Assembly (NCBI GenBank): GCA_035295665.1
Contig: DATGIQ010000223.1
Span: 1-23,770, forward strand
Direction: 5' to 3'
Length of the DNA stretch: 23,770 bases
From: DATGIQ01 sp035295665
GTDB lineage: Bacteria; Planctomycetota; Planctomycetia; Gemmatales; Gemmataceae
In this document: positions 17,427 to 23,770 of the stretch, piece after piece
Numbering within the stretch: position 1 is the first letter of the stretch
Layout: each line of letters starts with the position of its first letter
The notes under the pieces: model-generated
What the model was told of the DNA's origin: nothing
What the model saw: only the letters and a program-made list of their open reading frames with translations
The model's database searches: none
Position numbers and translations under genes: made by a program

Positions 17427-20258
17427 ATGGCCACGGTGACTGATCCGAAGGCATCCTTCCAGCGCGAGGATTCCGAGCGCCGCGTTCGGCATCCCTTGCA
17501 GCGCTTGCGGAGCACCATCCGCTCATACATCGCCGCCGAAGGATTTGCGGTCCTGGGTCTGTACCTGGCTCTGTGGTTCTGGATCGGCCTGCTTCTGGAC
17601 TTCGGCTTCTTCAAGGTGTTCGGCGTCGATTGGGTCCAGCTCCTCCCGTACTCGTTGCGGGCGGTGATGCTGGCCGGGCTGGTGACGGGGCTTGTGGCCC
17701 TGGTTGCCTTCAAGGTCCTCCTCCGCCTGCTCCGCGAATTTCGAGACAGCGCCCTGGCTCTCCTCCTGGAGCGGCGTTTTCCGACGGTCCTGGGCGATCG
17801 GCTGATCACGGCCGTCGAATTGGCCGATCCGCGCAAGGCGGCACGGTACGGCTACTCGCAGCCGATGGTCGATCAGACCATCCGCGATGCGGCGGATCGG
17901 GTGGATCGGCTGGAGGTGGCCCAGGTTTTTGATTGGCGGCGGCTACGGCGCTATGCTGTGGCGGTCGTTTTTCTGACGCTTGGAATCTTCTTGCTGGTGG
18001 GCACGGTCAGCTGCCTGGCCGCCCGTACCGGTGTCCGTTCTTTCCTGGTTGGGTTTCAAAACGTCTCCAGCATCTGGTTTGAGCGGAATATTCTCCTGGC
18101 CAACACGATCTGGCCCCGCAAGTGCCATTTGGAGCTGGTGAACTTCCCCGAAAGTGGGGACCTGCGCGTCGGCCGAAACGCCTCCCCCCCTGGCCTGCGC
18201 GTCCGGGCCTTGAAATGGGTCCTGGCGGATAGCACTGCTCCAGAAGGTTGGCGGGCGCTTCGTTGGTCTGACTTGGGACCAAACTTGCTCGGTAGCGATG
18301 CCCCGTCCGTCCCGCTTCCCGAGGACTGGCAACAATGGTCGGTGGACCGGATTGAAAGTCAGCTCGAAAACCGGGAAGTCGTCGCAACCCTGAATGGCGA
18401 TATGGTCTCGGCTCTGCGAAACGTATTCGAGCGGCTCGAAGAACGAGCCGAGTCGCTGGGGATGGCACGCCGCCTCCGCAAGCTGACGATTCCGAACCAG
18501 GTCGTCGTGTATTATCGTGGCGAGACGGTACGCAGCGAGCAGACCCTGAAAAAACAAAGCGACAGCGAATACTCCGGCGTCCTTTCCGATCTTAAGGAAT
18601 CGGTGCGCTTCACCGCCAATGGTGAGGATTATTACACGCCCTACAAACGGATCACGCTAGTGCCGCCGCCGGGTCTCATCGAGCTGACCTGCGACGAAGA
18701 ACGACCGGCTTACCTGCACCAGCGTCGGCCGCCGGGAGGCACGCTTGCTGACCTCAAGGGGAAGAAGACCATCGTCAAGGGCTTGCCCGTTTCCCTTGCT
18801 GCAACCCTTTCGCGCATCGATGTGGCTGCCGGCACCAATGTCGTGCTGTACGGCAAGACCGACAAGTTGCTCCGCGACGTGGACGGGATCCGCATGCGGC
18901 CAAGGGAAGGGAGCGCTCCGATCCATGCACCGATCACGCGCAACCACGCCCAGGCATTTGAGGTCCGTTTCGAGAACGTGACCGCTCCGCTCGATTTTGA
19001 CTTCGACTTTACCGACACGGACAACGTGGTCGGACAACGCCATGTGACGATCAAGCCCATGGAGGATATGCCTCCCGACGTGGATGCAGTGGTCGAGGTC
19101 ATCCGCAAGAACAACCAGGGTTACCTGGCCACGACCAGTGCCCGGATTCCGTTCAGTGGCAAACTGCGCGACGACCACGGCCTGAGCGAAGTGAACTATG
19201 CCTACACGGTGCTGGCCCTGGACGCGCAGGCGGCCCTTGCCATACGACCGGCGATCAGCGCATTCCAGTTCTTGCCGCGCGGCCTGGGCTCCGAACTGGT
19301 GGCGATGGCGTATCTGGCCTGGCTCGGTACGGCCGCCAAGGCGGTGGTTGAGGAGCCCAATCAATCCGCCGAGAAGCGGCCGCTGACGGCGTTCGCGCGG
19401 GCCCTGGCGAACGAATCCACGCAGAACCAGGCGGTCCTGAATCTGACGCTCGATCCTGAGGAGGAGTTTTTCGAGGTGGGACAGCTCGGACTCAAAGTGA
19501 GTGAAGATCCACAAACGCAGCACCGCTATCGGCTGCGTTTGTGGGTGGAAGCTCTGGACAATAACGTGGACACTGGTCCGGGCGTCGGCATCAGCAAGGA
19601 GAAATTCACGATCGTGCTCGTTTCGGAAAACGAGCTGCTCCTCGAGATCGCCAAGGAAGAGGAGAGTCTGCACGTCAAGCTGGAAGATACGGTCAACAAG
19701 CTCAAGGACGCCCGCAACAAGCTGGAGCAAGTGATTCTGGAGATGCCGAGCCTGCGTGCGGAAGAATTCAGCCCCATGGCGTTGCGTGCCGATGAGATCC
19801 GCGGTGTGATCGTCCGCGGCGGGGACGTGAGCCGGGAGATCTACGCCGATTACCGGAAGATTCTCAAGGAACTGCAAGTCAACCGCGTTCGGTCCAAGAT
19901 CATCGAAAAAGTGCAGCGAAGCATTTGTGAGCCATTGGACCTGGCCATCAACCAGGAGTTCGTGCATTCCGAGGAATCGATGACGGCGTTCCAAAAGACG
20001 CTGGACCAGGACAAGAAGGCCAACGTCGAGGCGGGTAATTTAGCTCGGGTGCAGCTGGAACAGGTCATCGATCGACTGACTCGCATTCTTGATGCGATGG
20101 GCGATATCACGACCATCAACAAGCTGATCGAGCAATTGACGATGATCGAAAAAGCGGAACGCAACGCCTACGAACGATTCAAGCAGATCAACGATCGGTT
20201 GCAAGACGAATTGCTGAAGTCGGCGCTGCCTTCTGAGCCGGAGGAGAAGAAGCCGTAG
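17427..20258 (+). CDS. Large membrane protein with C-terminal coiled coils (DUF4175-like N-terminus)
   Basis: The protein has 943 residues. The ATG at 17427 is chosen because GGGAG stands seven bases upstream and because the longer open frame back to 17283 would overlap the previous gene by 120 bases. Three hydrophobic helices lie at about 39-58, 78-98 and 176-196. The stretch between them (LALLLERRFPTVLGDRLITAVEL) resembles DUF4175-type membrane proteins. The middle, about 200-730, is beta-rich and probably external. Charged heptad-like helices at about 732-778 and 875-930 predict coiled coils. It is the last gene of the cluster, 23 bases after the second VWA gene. It may tether or organise the complex in the envelope. 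The family link is tentative and its function is not known. Confidence 0.75.
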   Translation: MATVTDPKASFQREDSERRVRHPLQRLRSTIRSYIAAEGFAVLGLYLALWFWIGLLLDFGFFKVFGVDWVQLLPYSLRAVMLAGLVTGLVALVAFKVLLRLLREFRDSALALLLERRFPTVLGDRLITAVELADPRKAARYGYSQPMVDQTIRDAADRVDRLEVAQVFDWRRLRRYAVAVVFLTLGIFLLVGTVSCLAARTGVRSFLVGFQNVSSIWFERNILLANTIWPRKCHLELVNFPESGDLRVGRNASPPGLRVRALKWVLADSTAPEGWRALRWSDLGPNLLGSDAPSVPLPEDWQQWSVDRIESQLENREVVATLNGDMVSALRNVFERLEERAESLGMARRLRKLTIPNQVVVYYRGETVRSEQTLKKQSDSEYSGVLSDLKESVRFTANGEDYYTPYKRITLVPPPGLIELTCDEERPAYLHQRRPPGGTLADLKGKKTIVKGLPVSLAATLSRIDVAAGTNVVLYGKTDKLLRDVDGIRMRPREGSAPIHAPITRNHAQAFEVRFENVTAPLDFDFDFTDTDNVVGQRHVTIKPMEDMPPDVDAVVEVIRKNNQGYLATTSARIPFSGKLRDDHGLSEVNYAYTVLALDAQAALAIRPAISAFQFLPRGLGSELVAMAYLAWLGTAAKAVVEEPNQSAEKRPLTAFARALANESTQNQAVLNLTLDPEEEFFEVGQLGLKVSEDPQTQHRYRLRLWVEALDNNVDTGPGVGISKEKFTIVLVSENELLLEIAKEEESLHVKLEDTVNKLKDARNKLEQVILEMPSLRAEEFSPMALRADEIRGVIVRGGDVSREIYADYRKILKELQVNRVRSKIIEKVQRSICEPLDLAINQEFVHSEESMTAFQKTLDQDKKANVEAGNLARVQLEQVIDRLTRILDAMGDITTINKLIEQLTMIEKAERNAYERFKQINDRLQDELLKSALPSEPEEKKP

Positions 20259-20268
20259 CGGACCATAT

Positions 20269-20294
20269 CGTTCCGTCATGGAACATGCGGAACG
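20269..20294. terminator. Possible bidirectional terminator hairpin between convergent genes
   Basis: CGTTCCG (20269-20275) pairs with CGGAACG (20288-20294) around a 12-base loop. It sits at the 17-base junction of the MoxR cluster and the convergent phosphatase gene and overlaps the end of the latter. There is no T tract on either side, so the call is based mainly on position. Confidence 0.3.
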
Positions 20295-21259
20295 TCGCGG
20301 TACTGCGCATGGCATTGGCTACAGGCGGCATTGGCTTGCCTGAATGCCTTCTCGGCGGCTGCTTGGTCCACGCCGCCGCTCTTCTTGGTCCGTAAGATCG
20401 TTTCCAGTTGCTGCGCGCTTTTTTCTGCCTCTGCCAGGCGGCGCCGGAAATCTTCGGGGCGTTCCTGCACCGGACGCAATCGGCTGGCTTCGCGGTAGTG
20501 TTCCACCAGCTGGAGTGCTTCGTGCGGCGGATCGATGTCCGGCTTATCCGCAGGAGTTTTCCATCCGGCGCTGCGCACCAGCTTGAGATTCTCCCAGCGC
20601 TCATCGATGCCCACCATCAGCTCCGCCAATGCTGCCACGGGTGCCACTTCGGGAAACTCTGCCGGAACGCGTGCCAATTCCTGTGGCGAAGGTCGGCGGA
20701 ATGCCTTGGGAGCAGCGTACAAACCGCTGTAGTGCGGATCAGTCCCGGCCCGGCGCATTTCCGCGATGACCGTGTTGATCGTGCACTGCTCGTCCAGGCA
20801 GAGGTGAGCAATGGCCGCGGCGGCGGGGCCTCGGTGCTTGCCGTGGTGGCAATGGATATAGATTGGTTTCGGCAGGTCGTGAACCGCCTTGGCAATCCGC
20901 AGCGCCTGGGCTGCGGGGACACCATCGTAGCCGATGGGGAGGTGCACGTAGCGCAGGCCGTGCTTGTGTGCCAAGGCAACATCCGGCCGGGCGCCGTCCA
21001 CGGTAAGGATGGTCTTGACGCCGAGCTTCTCGAGCGAGCGAAACCCTTCTTCCCCCTCGGGGCTGCTGCCGCTGAGCAGCTGCTCCGTAAGGCGATACAC
21101 GTTGTGCAATCCGGGCATTTCGAGCGGGCCGGGATCAGTGGCCGAGTTCTGTGATCTGGGTTCGGATAAGGCCGAGCCGGGGGATTCCGCGTGGCGGACC
21201 AGGAGCGCCGCGCACACCGGCCACGGCAACAACAGGATCAGGCATAAAGCCGGCCGCAT
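20276..21259 (-). CDS. Secreted cysteine-type phosphatase domain fused to a CxxCH haem-type tail
   Basis: The protein has 327 residues, with a hydrophobic signal segment at about 3-20 (MRPALCLILLLPWPVCAALL) and AGGA eight bases before the ATG. The first domain has the dual-specificity/tyrosine phosphatase loop HCHHGKHRG: Cys137 and Arg143 form the CX5R site, and Asp112 in GYDGVP could be the general acid. Residues about 180-327 are mostly helical and end in CSQCH (313-317) preceded by AFRQANAA, the position and context seen in cytochrome c'-type (class II) haem domains, where the CxxCH lies near the C-terminus. If correct, this is a periplasmic phosphatase joined to a c-type haem. The phosphatase motif is certain; the haem domain is inferred. 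The gene is convergent with the MoxR cluster. Confidence 0.8.
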   Translation of the reverse strand: MRPALCLILLLPWPVCAALLVRHAESPGSALSEPRSQNSATDPGPLEMPGLHNVYRLTEQLLSGSSPEGEEGFRSLEKLGVKTILTVDGARPDVALAHKHGLRYVHLPIGYDGVPAAQALRIAKAVHDLPKPIYIHCHHGKHRGPAAAAIAHLCLDEQCTINTVIAEMRRAGTDPHYSGLYAAPKAFRRPSPQELARVPAEFPEVAPVAALAELMVGIDERWENLKLVRSAGWKTPADKPDIDPPHEALQLVEHYREASRLRPVQERPEDFRRRLAEAEKSAQQLETILRTKKSGGVDQAAAEKAFRQANAACSQCHAQYRDVPHVP

Positions 21260-21520
21260 GGCAAGTTCCTTTCGATCTGTTCACACAAGCGCCACGGCTT
21301 GGGCGCTATCGCGAAGCCGGTCAAGCCGCTCTTCCATCCTATCACAGCCCGCCACGTCGACACGATGGCTCCGGCGCGGGCGGCGGCGAGCGGGATGCTC
21401 GCACGGCAATTGATTTTTCGGAAATCCGGTTGCCATTCGCTGCCGTATTCGTATGACGATTGCCAGAATCGTCTTACCGACCTGAACACCGCCCGGCATG
21501 TGCCTGCTGGAGGAGAAGCC
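21260..21520. other. Divergent intergenic region between phosphatase and pseudopilin genes
   Basis: This 261-base stretch holds the leaders of two divergent genes. The pseudopilin frame is open back to 21299, but those residues have no resemblance to a prepilin leader and a strong GGAGGAG lies before ATG 21521. No clear promoter hexamers or palindromes were found. Confidence 0.45.
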
Positions 21521-22411
21521 ATGGCGCAACCACGGATTGTGCTCGCGGGGACAGGAAGATGCTTGGGCGGGTTGAGTTTCCATTGGGCTCACGGCTTCAC
21601 CGTGCCGGCCAGTTGTTGCATCGCCGGGCGGCACCGCCGGGCGTTCACGCTGATCGAGCTCTTGGTGGTGATTGCCATCATCGCCGTCCTGATTGGCCTG
21701 CTGTTGCCGGCCGTCCAGAAAGTTCGGGCCGCGGCCAGCCGGGCCGAGTGCGAGTCCAATCTCCGCCAGATCGCCCTGGGCGTGCATCAGTACTATGACG
21801 CCAATGGGGGCCAATTCTTCCTGCATCATCCCTTCCAGGCTGATGTGGCGATCTTCACCCATGACTCCAATTCCTTTGCCGAGATCTACTGGGAAGACAA
21901 GATCATGCCCTTCGTCGGCGGTACCCAGGAAGCCAACGAAAATCTCTCCAAGCAAGGCATCATCCTGCCCGGCGAGAAGATTTACCGCTGTCCTGACGAC
22001 CTGTCCATGCGCAAGCCGTTCGTCGATCCCGACACCGGCCAGGTCGATGGCGTCGAAAATCGGACCAGCTATTTGATGAACTCCCTGCTCAGCCATAAGA
22101 CACGCCGCTACGGACGCTGGAACCTGATGCGCTTCATCAACGACGTTGGCACCTCCCAGTTCATCTGCTTCTCGGAGCGCAATGCGGACGCCTTTACGCT
22201 TATCAACGGCGGCGATCCGCGCCAGGACGATTACGATATTTGGCTCGGCACCGGGATCATTAAGCCGTGGATCGCCTGGGACCGGCACACGCAAAGCGCC
22301 AACTACCTCTACCTCGACGGGCATGGGGCGACTCTGACCTGGGACGTGGCTGTGCCGGATATGTACCCCGATAAGATGGTCCTCATGCAAGACGGCACCT
22401 ACCCAGAGTAA
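21521..22411 (+). CDS. DUF1559 prepilin-type protein (H-X9-DG family)
   Basis: The protein has 296 residues from ATG 21521, preceded by GGAGGAG five bases upstream. The type IV prepilin signature FTLIELLVVIAIIAVLIGLL begins at residue 42 after RRA, so prepilin peptidase would cleave at about residue 41; this leader is long and contains GRHRR just before the cut. The segment LLPAVQKVRAAASRAECESN follows, as in the planctomycete DUF1559 family. Near the C-terminus, H followed by nine residues and DG (HTQSANYLYLDG) matches the H-X9-DG motif that defines these processing-associated proteins. Planctomycetes carry many copies; they are thought to be pseudopilins of secretion or surface systems. A small lipoprotein gene follows after 19 bases. 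Confidence 0.92.
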   Translation: MAQPRIVLAGTGRCLGGLSFHWAHGFTVPASCCIAGRHRRAFTLIELLVVIAIIAVLIGLLLPAVQKVRAAASRAECESNLRQIALGVHQYYDANGGQFFLHHPFQADVAIFTHDSNSFAEIYWEDKIMPFVGGTQEANENLSKQGIILPGEKIYRCPDDLSMRKPFVDPDTGQVDGVENRTSYLMNSLLSHKTRRYGRWNLMRFINDVGTSQFICFSERNADAFTLINGGDPRQDDYDIWLGTGIIKPWIAWDRHTQSANYLYLDGHGATLTWDVAVPDMYPDKMVLMQDGTYPE

Positions 22412-22430
22412 AGCGATCAAGGGATGCAGC

Positions 22431-22856
22431 ATGGCGATACGATTTCGCTGGGCCTGGGGGCTGTTGGCCGGAGGCGTGCTGCTCGGCTGCAATGGTGTGC
22501 CGGAGGAAACGCCGGGAACCGGAGCGAAGGAGTGCGCGCAGACTTATTTCGAGGCGCTCCTCCGCAAGGACTGGCCCAAGGCGTATGCGTTGCTCGATCT
22601 GCAAAGTCAAAAGCGTTGCAGCTCGCAGCAGTTTAGCCGATTGGCGCACAGCTACCGCGATCACGTGGGCTTTGAGCCGGAGGCGGTACAAGTTCAGGCC
22701 TGCGAAGAACGGGCGGCGGAGGCGACCGCTCACCTGGTCTTGACCGGGCACACTGCTGGCCATCATCGCCGCTACAAGGACGCGGTCACGCTGCGCCGGA
22801 CTGACAACTGGCACGTAATTCTTCCCTCTAACTTCGGGCAATCCAGGAAACGGTGA
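22431..22856 (+). CDS. Small lipoprotein, possibly NTF2-like
   Basis: The protein has 141 residues, with a lipoprotein signal MAIRFRWAWGLLAGGVLLGC in which LLGC is a good lipobox, so Cys20 would be lipidated after cleavage. AGGGA lies seven bases before the start. The mature part begins with a short flexible linker, then helices of the type CAQTYFEALLRKDWPKAYALL, which resemble the first helices of NTF2-like/DUF4878 lipoproteins, and ends with beta-strand-like segments including DNWHVILP. No catalytic residues can be assigned. It is likely co-transcribed with the DUF1559 gene and anchored in the envelope beside it. The lipoprotein call is good; the fold is a guess from pattern. Confidence 0.75.
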   Translation: MAIRFRWAWGLLAGGVLLGCNGVPEETPGTGAKECAQTYFEALLRKDWPKAYALLDLQSQKRCSSQQFSRLAHSYRDHVGFEPEAVQVQACEERAAEATAHLVLTGHTAGHHRRYKDAVTLRRTDNWHVILPSNFGQSRKR

Positions 22857-23193
22857 AAGGTCACGGGATCGGAAGCTAGAATCTCGAGCTGATAGCCGGT
22901 CCCCGAGGAACCAAGAACGTCGAAATGCTCTTCGGTGCCCGTGCGAGTAGCGAGGGCCGCGGAGGACAGGCGACGGTAGGTAGGTATTTGGTTGCTCTTG
23001 GAACTGCGTGAGGGCCTGGTGTTGATCCATGTGGCCGTGGTACCTCCCTTCGGTGGCGTCCCGTGCCGTGCTTTCGCGGCCAGTCTCCCATAAAATGGGA
23101 CCCCCGAGCGCGAGAGTGCCGCGAAAGCTTCGTTGCCCACCGGACGTCAGGCTAGCCGGCCAATTCTTATCTTCTTAGGTCAGGGAGGCACCG
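22857..23193. other. Intergenic stretch of 337 bases with nested inverted repeats
   Basis: No convincing gene was found on either strand. Minus-strand frames at 22383-23030, 22772-23140 and 22876-23091 overlap here, but none shows a recognisable motif or ribosome-binding site. The right half contains the nested inverted repeat at 23070-23128. The last bases hold the AGGGAGG ribosome-binding site of the DUF1990 gene. Confidence 0.5.
23070..23128. repeat. Nested inverted repeat: 11-bp outer and 6-bp inner stem
   Basis: GCTTTCGCGGC (23070-23080) pairs perfectly with GCCGCGAAAGC (23118-23128). Inside it, TCCCAT (23086-23091) and ATGGGA (23095-23100) form a second stem around AAA. The structure ends 65 bases before the DUF1990 start, where it could be a terminator region for the pseudopilin operon, a leader RNA structure or a small palindromic element. 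Confidence 0.5.
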
Positions 23194-23770
23194 ATGCTGA
23201 CGTTTCGCCGGCCGGGTCCCGAGACGATCCGCGAGTTCCTCGCCCAGCAGCGAGAGTTGCCGCTTGCTTACAGCCCAGAGGGTATGACCCGCGGACCCGC
23301 CCCAGGCAGCTACAATCTCCACCAGATGCGACACCGGCTGGGCGCCGGGGTCGATGTTTTCGAGCGAGCTCGCACGGCACTGCGGTCGTGGATTCCGTTC
23401 CAGCAGAGTTGGGTCCGTTTGGACCCCGTAGACGCCGAGCTAAAGGTCGGCACCGTGGTGGCGATTACGGGCCGGGTCGGCCCGTGCTGGTGGTTGAACG
23501 CCTGCCGGGTCGTCTACCAGATCGACGAGGACGGACCTCCTCGCCGGTTCGGTTTCGCCAACGGCACCCTGCCGGGACACGCCTTGCGCGGCGAGGAACG
23601 GTTGTGCGTGGAACTGGCCGAAGATGGCGAAGTCTTCTACCACCTGCTGGCCTATTCGCGCCCCCGGCACTGGCTTGCATGGCTTGGGTATCCACTCTTG
23701 CGAGTGGTCCAGCGGCGGTTTGCTGAAGGCTCAGCAGCGTCGCTGCAAAAGGCAGCCGGCGTTCTGGCCG
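23194..23770 (+). CDS. DUF1990 family protein, right end outside the window
   Basis: The frame runs from ATG 23194, with AGGGAGG just upstream, to the window edge (192 codons, no stop seen). Family features are visible: the N-terminal RRPGPETIREFLAQQ segment, the Tyr-rich YSPEGMTRG region, the core FGFANGTLPGHALRGEERL, then FYHLLAYSRPRHWLAWLGYPLLRVVQRRF near the end. DUF1990 proteins are small (roughly 170-200 residues) and lack an established function, though related folds bind hydrophobic ligands. Only a few residues are probably missing. No signal peptide is present. Family assignment is confident. Confidence 0.9.
   Translation, partial: MLTFRRPGPETIREFLAQQRELPLAYSPEGMTRGPAPGSYNLHQMRHRLGAGVDVFERARTALRSWIPFQQSWVRLDPVDAELKVGTVVAITGRVGPCWWLNACRVVYQIDEDGPPRRFGFANGTLPGHALRGEERLCVELAEDGEVFYHLLAYSRPRHWLAWLGYPLLRVVQRRFAEGSAASLQKAAGVLA

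Noticed and set aside
22383..23140. Minus-strand frames across the lipoprotein 3' end and the following gap
   Set aside because: No start signal or recognisable domain; two of them run antisense into the supported lipoprotein gene.

Overview
The window is high-GC, gene-dense bacterial DNA that looks like a planctomycete chromosome, most likely of the Gemmata group. The reasons are a prepilin-type protein of the planctomycete DUF1559/H-X9-DG family, giant secreted PQQ-type beta-propeller proteins, secreted toroid (squalene-cyclase-like) repeat proteins, and a MoxR/DUF58/BatA-like/VWA cluster with very large membrane partners. This assignment is inferred from gene content only. No rRNA, tRNA, CRISPR array or transposase was seen.

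Layout. At the left edge (1-709, minus) is the N-terminal part of a radical SAM protein. After a leader of about 320 bases comes a secreted protein of 1,666 residues with two beta-propeller regions separated by a TPR-like helical region (1030-6030), then a secreted toroid-repeat protein (6091-7191). A beta-carbonic anhydrase (7255-7890) lies on the opposite strand. Next is a 669-base stretch without an intact gene; it holds the decayed remains of an ArsR/SmtB-type regulator (from 8070) and several palindromes. A second, clearly paralogous toroid protein follows (8559-9665).

The core of the window is a five-gene, closely spaced plus-strand cluster (9752-20258): MoxR AAA+ ATPase, DUF58 protein, BatA-like VWA membrane protein, a second VWA membrane protein, and a large three-helix membrane protein with C-terminal coiled coils. 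The three proteins after MoxR keep DxSxS metal-site motifs. By analogy with characterised MoxR systems, these genes probably form an envelope-associated ATPase/VWA assembly or maturation machine; the substrate is unknown. The secreted propeller and toroid proteins upstream are candidate clients or partners by position only. A perfect 18-bp stem-loop sits between the third and fourth genes of the cluster.

Convergent to the cluster is a secreted protein (20276-21259, minus) that joins a cysteine-phosphatase domain to a C-terminal CxxCH haem-type motif, an unusual combination. To its right are a DUF1559 pseudopilin (21521-22411) and a small lipoprotein (22431-22856), probably co-transcribed. A 337-base non-coding stretch with a nested inverted repeat follows, and then a DUF1990 protein that runs off the right edge (23194-23770).
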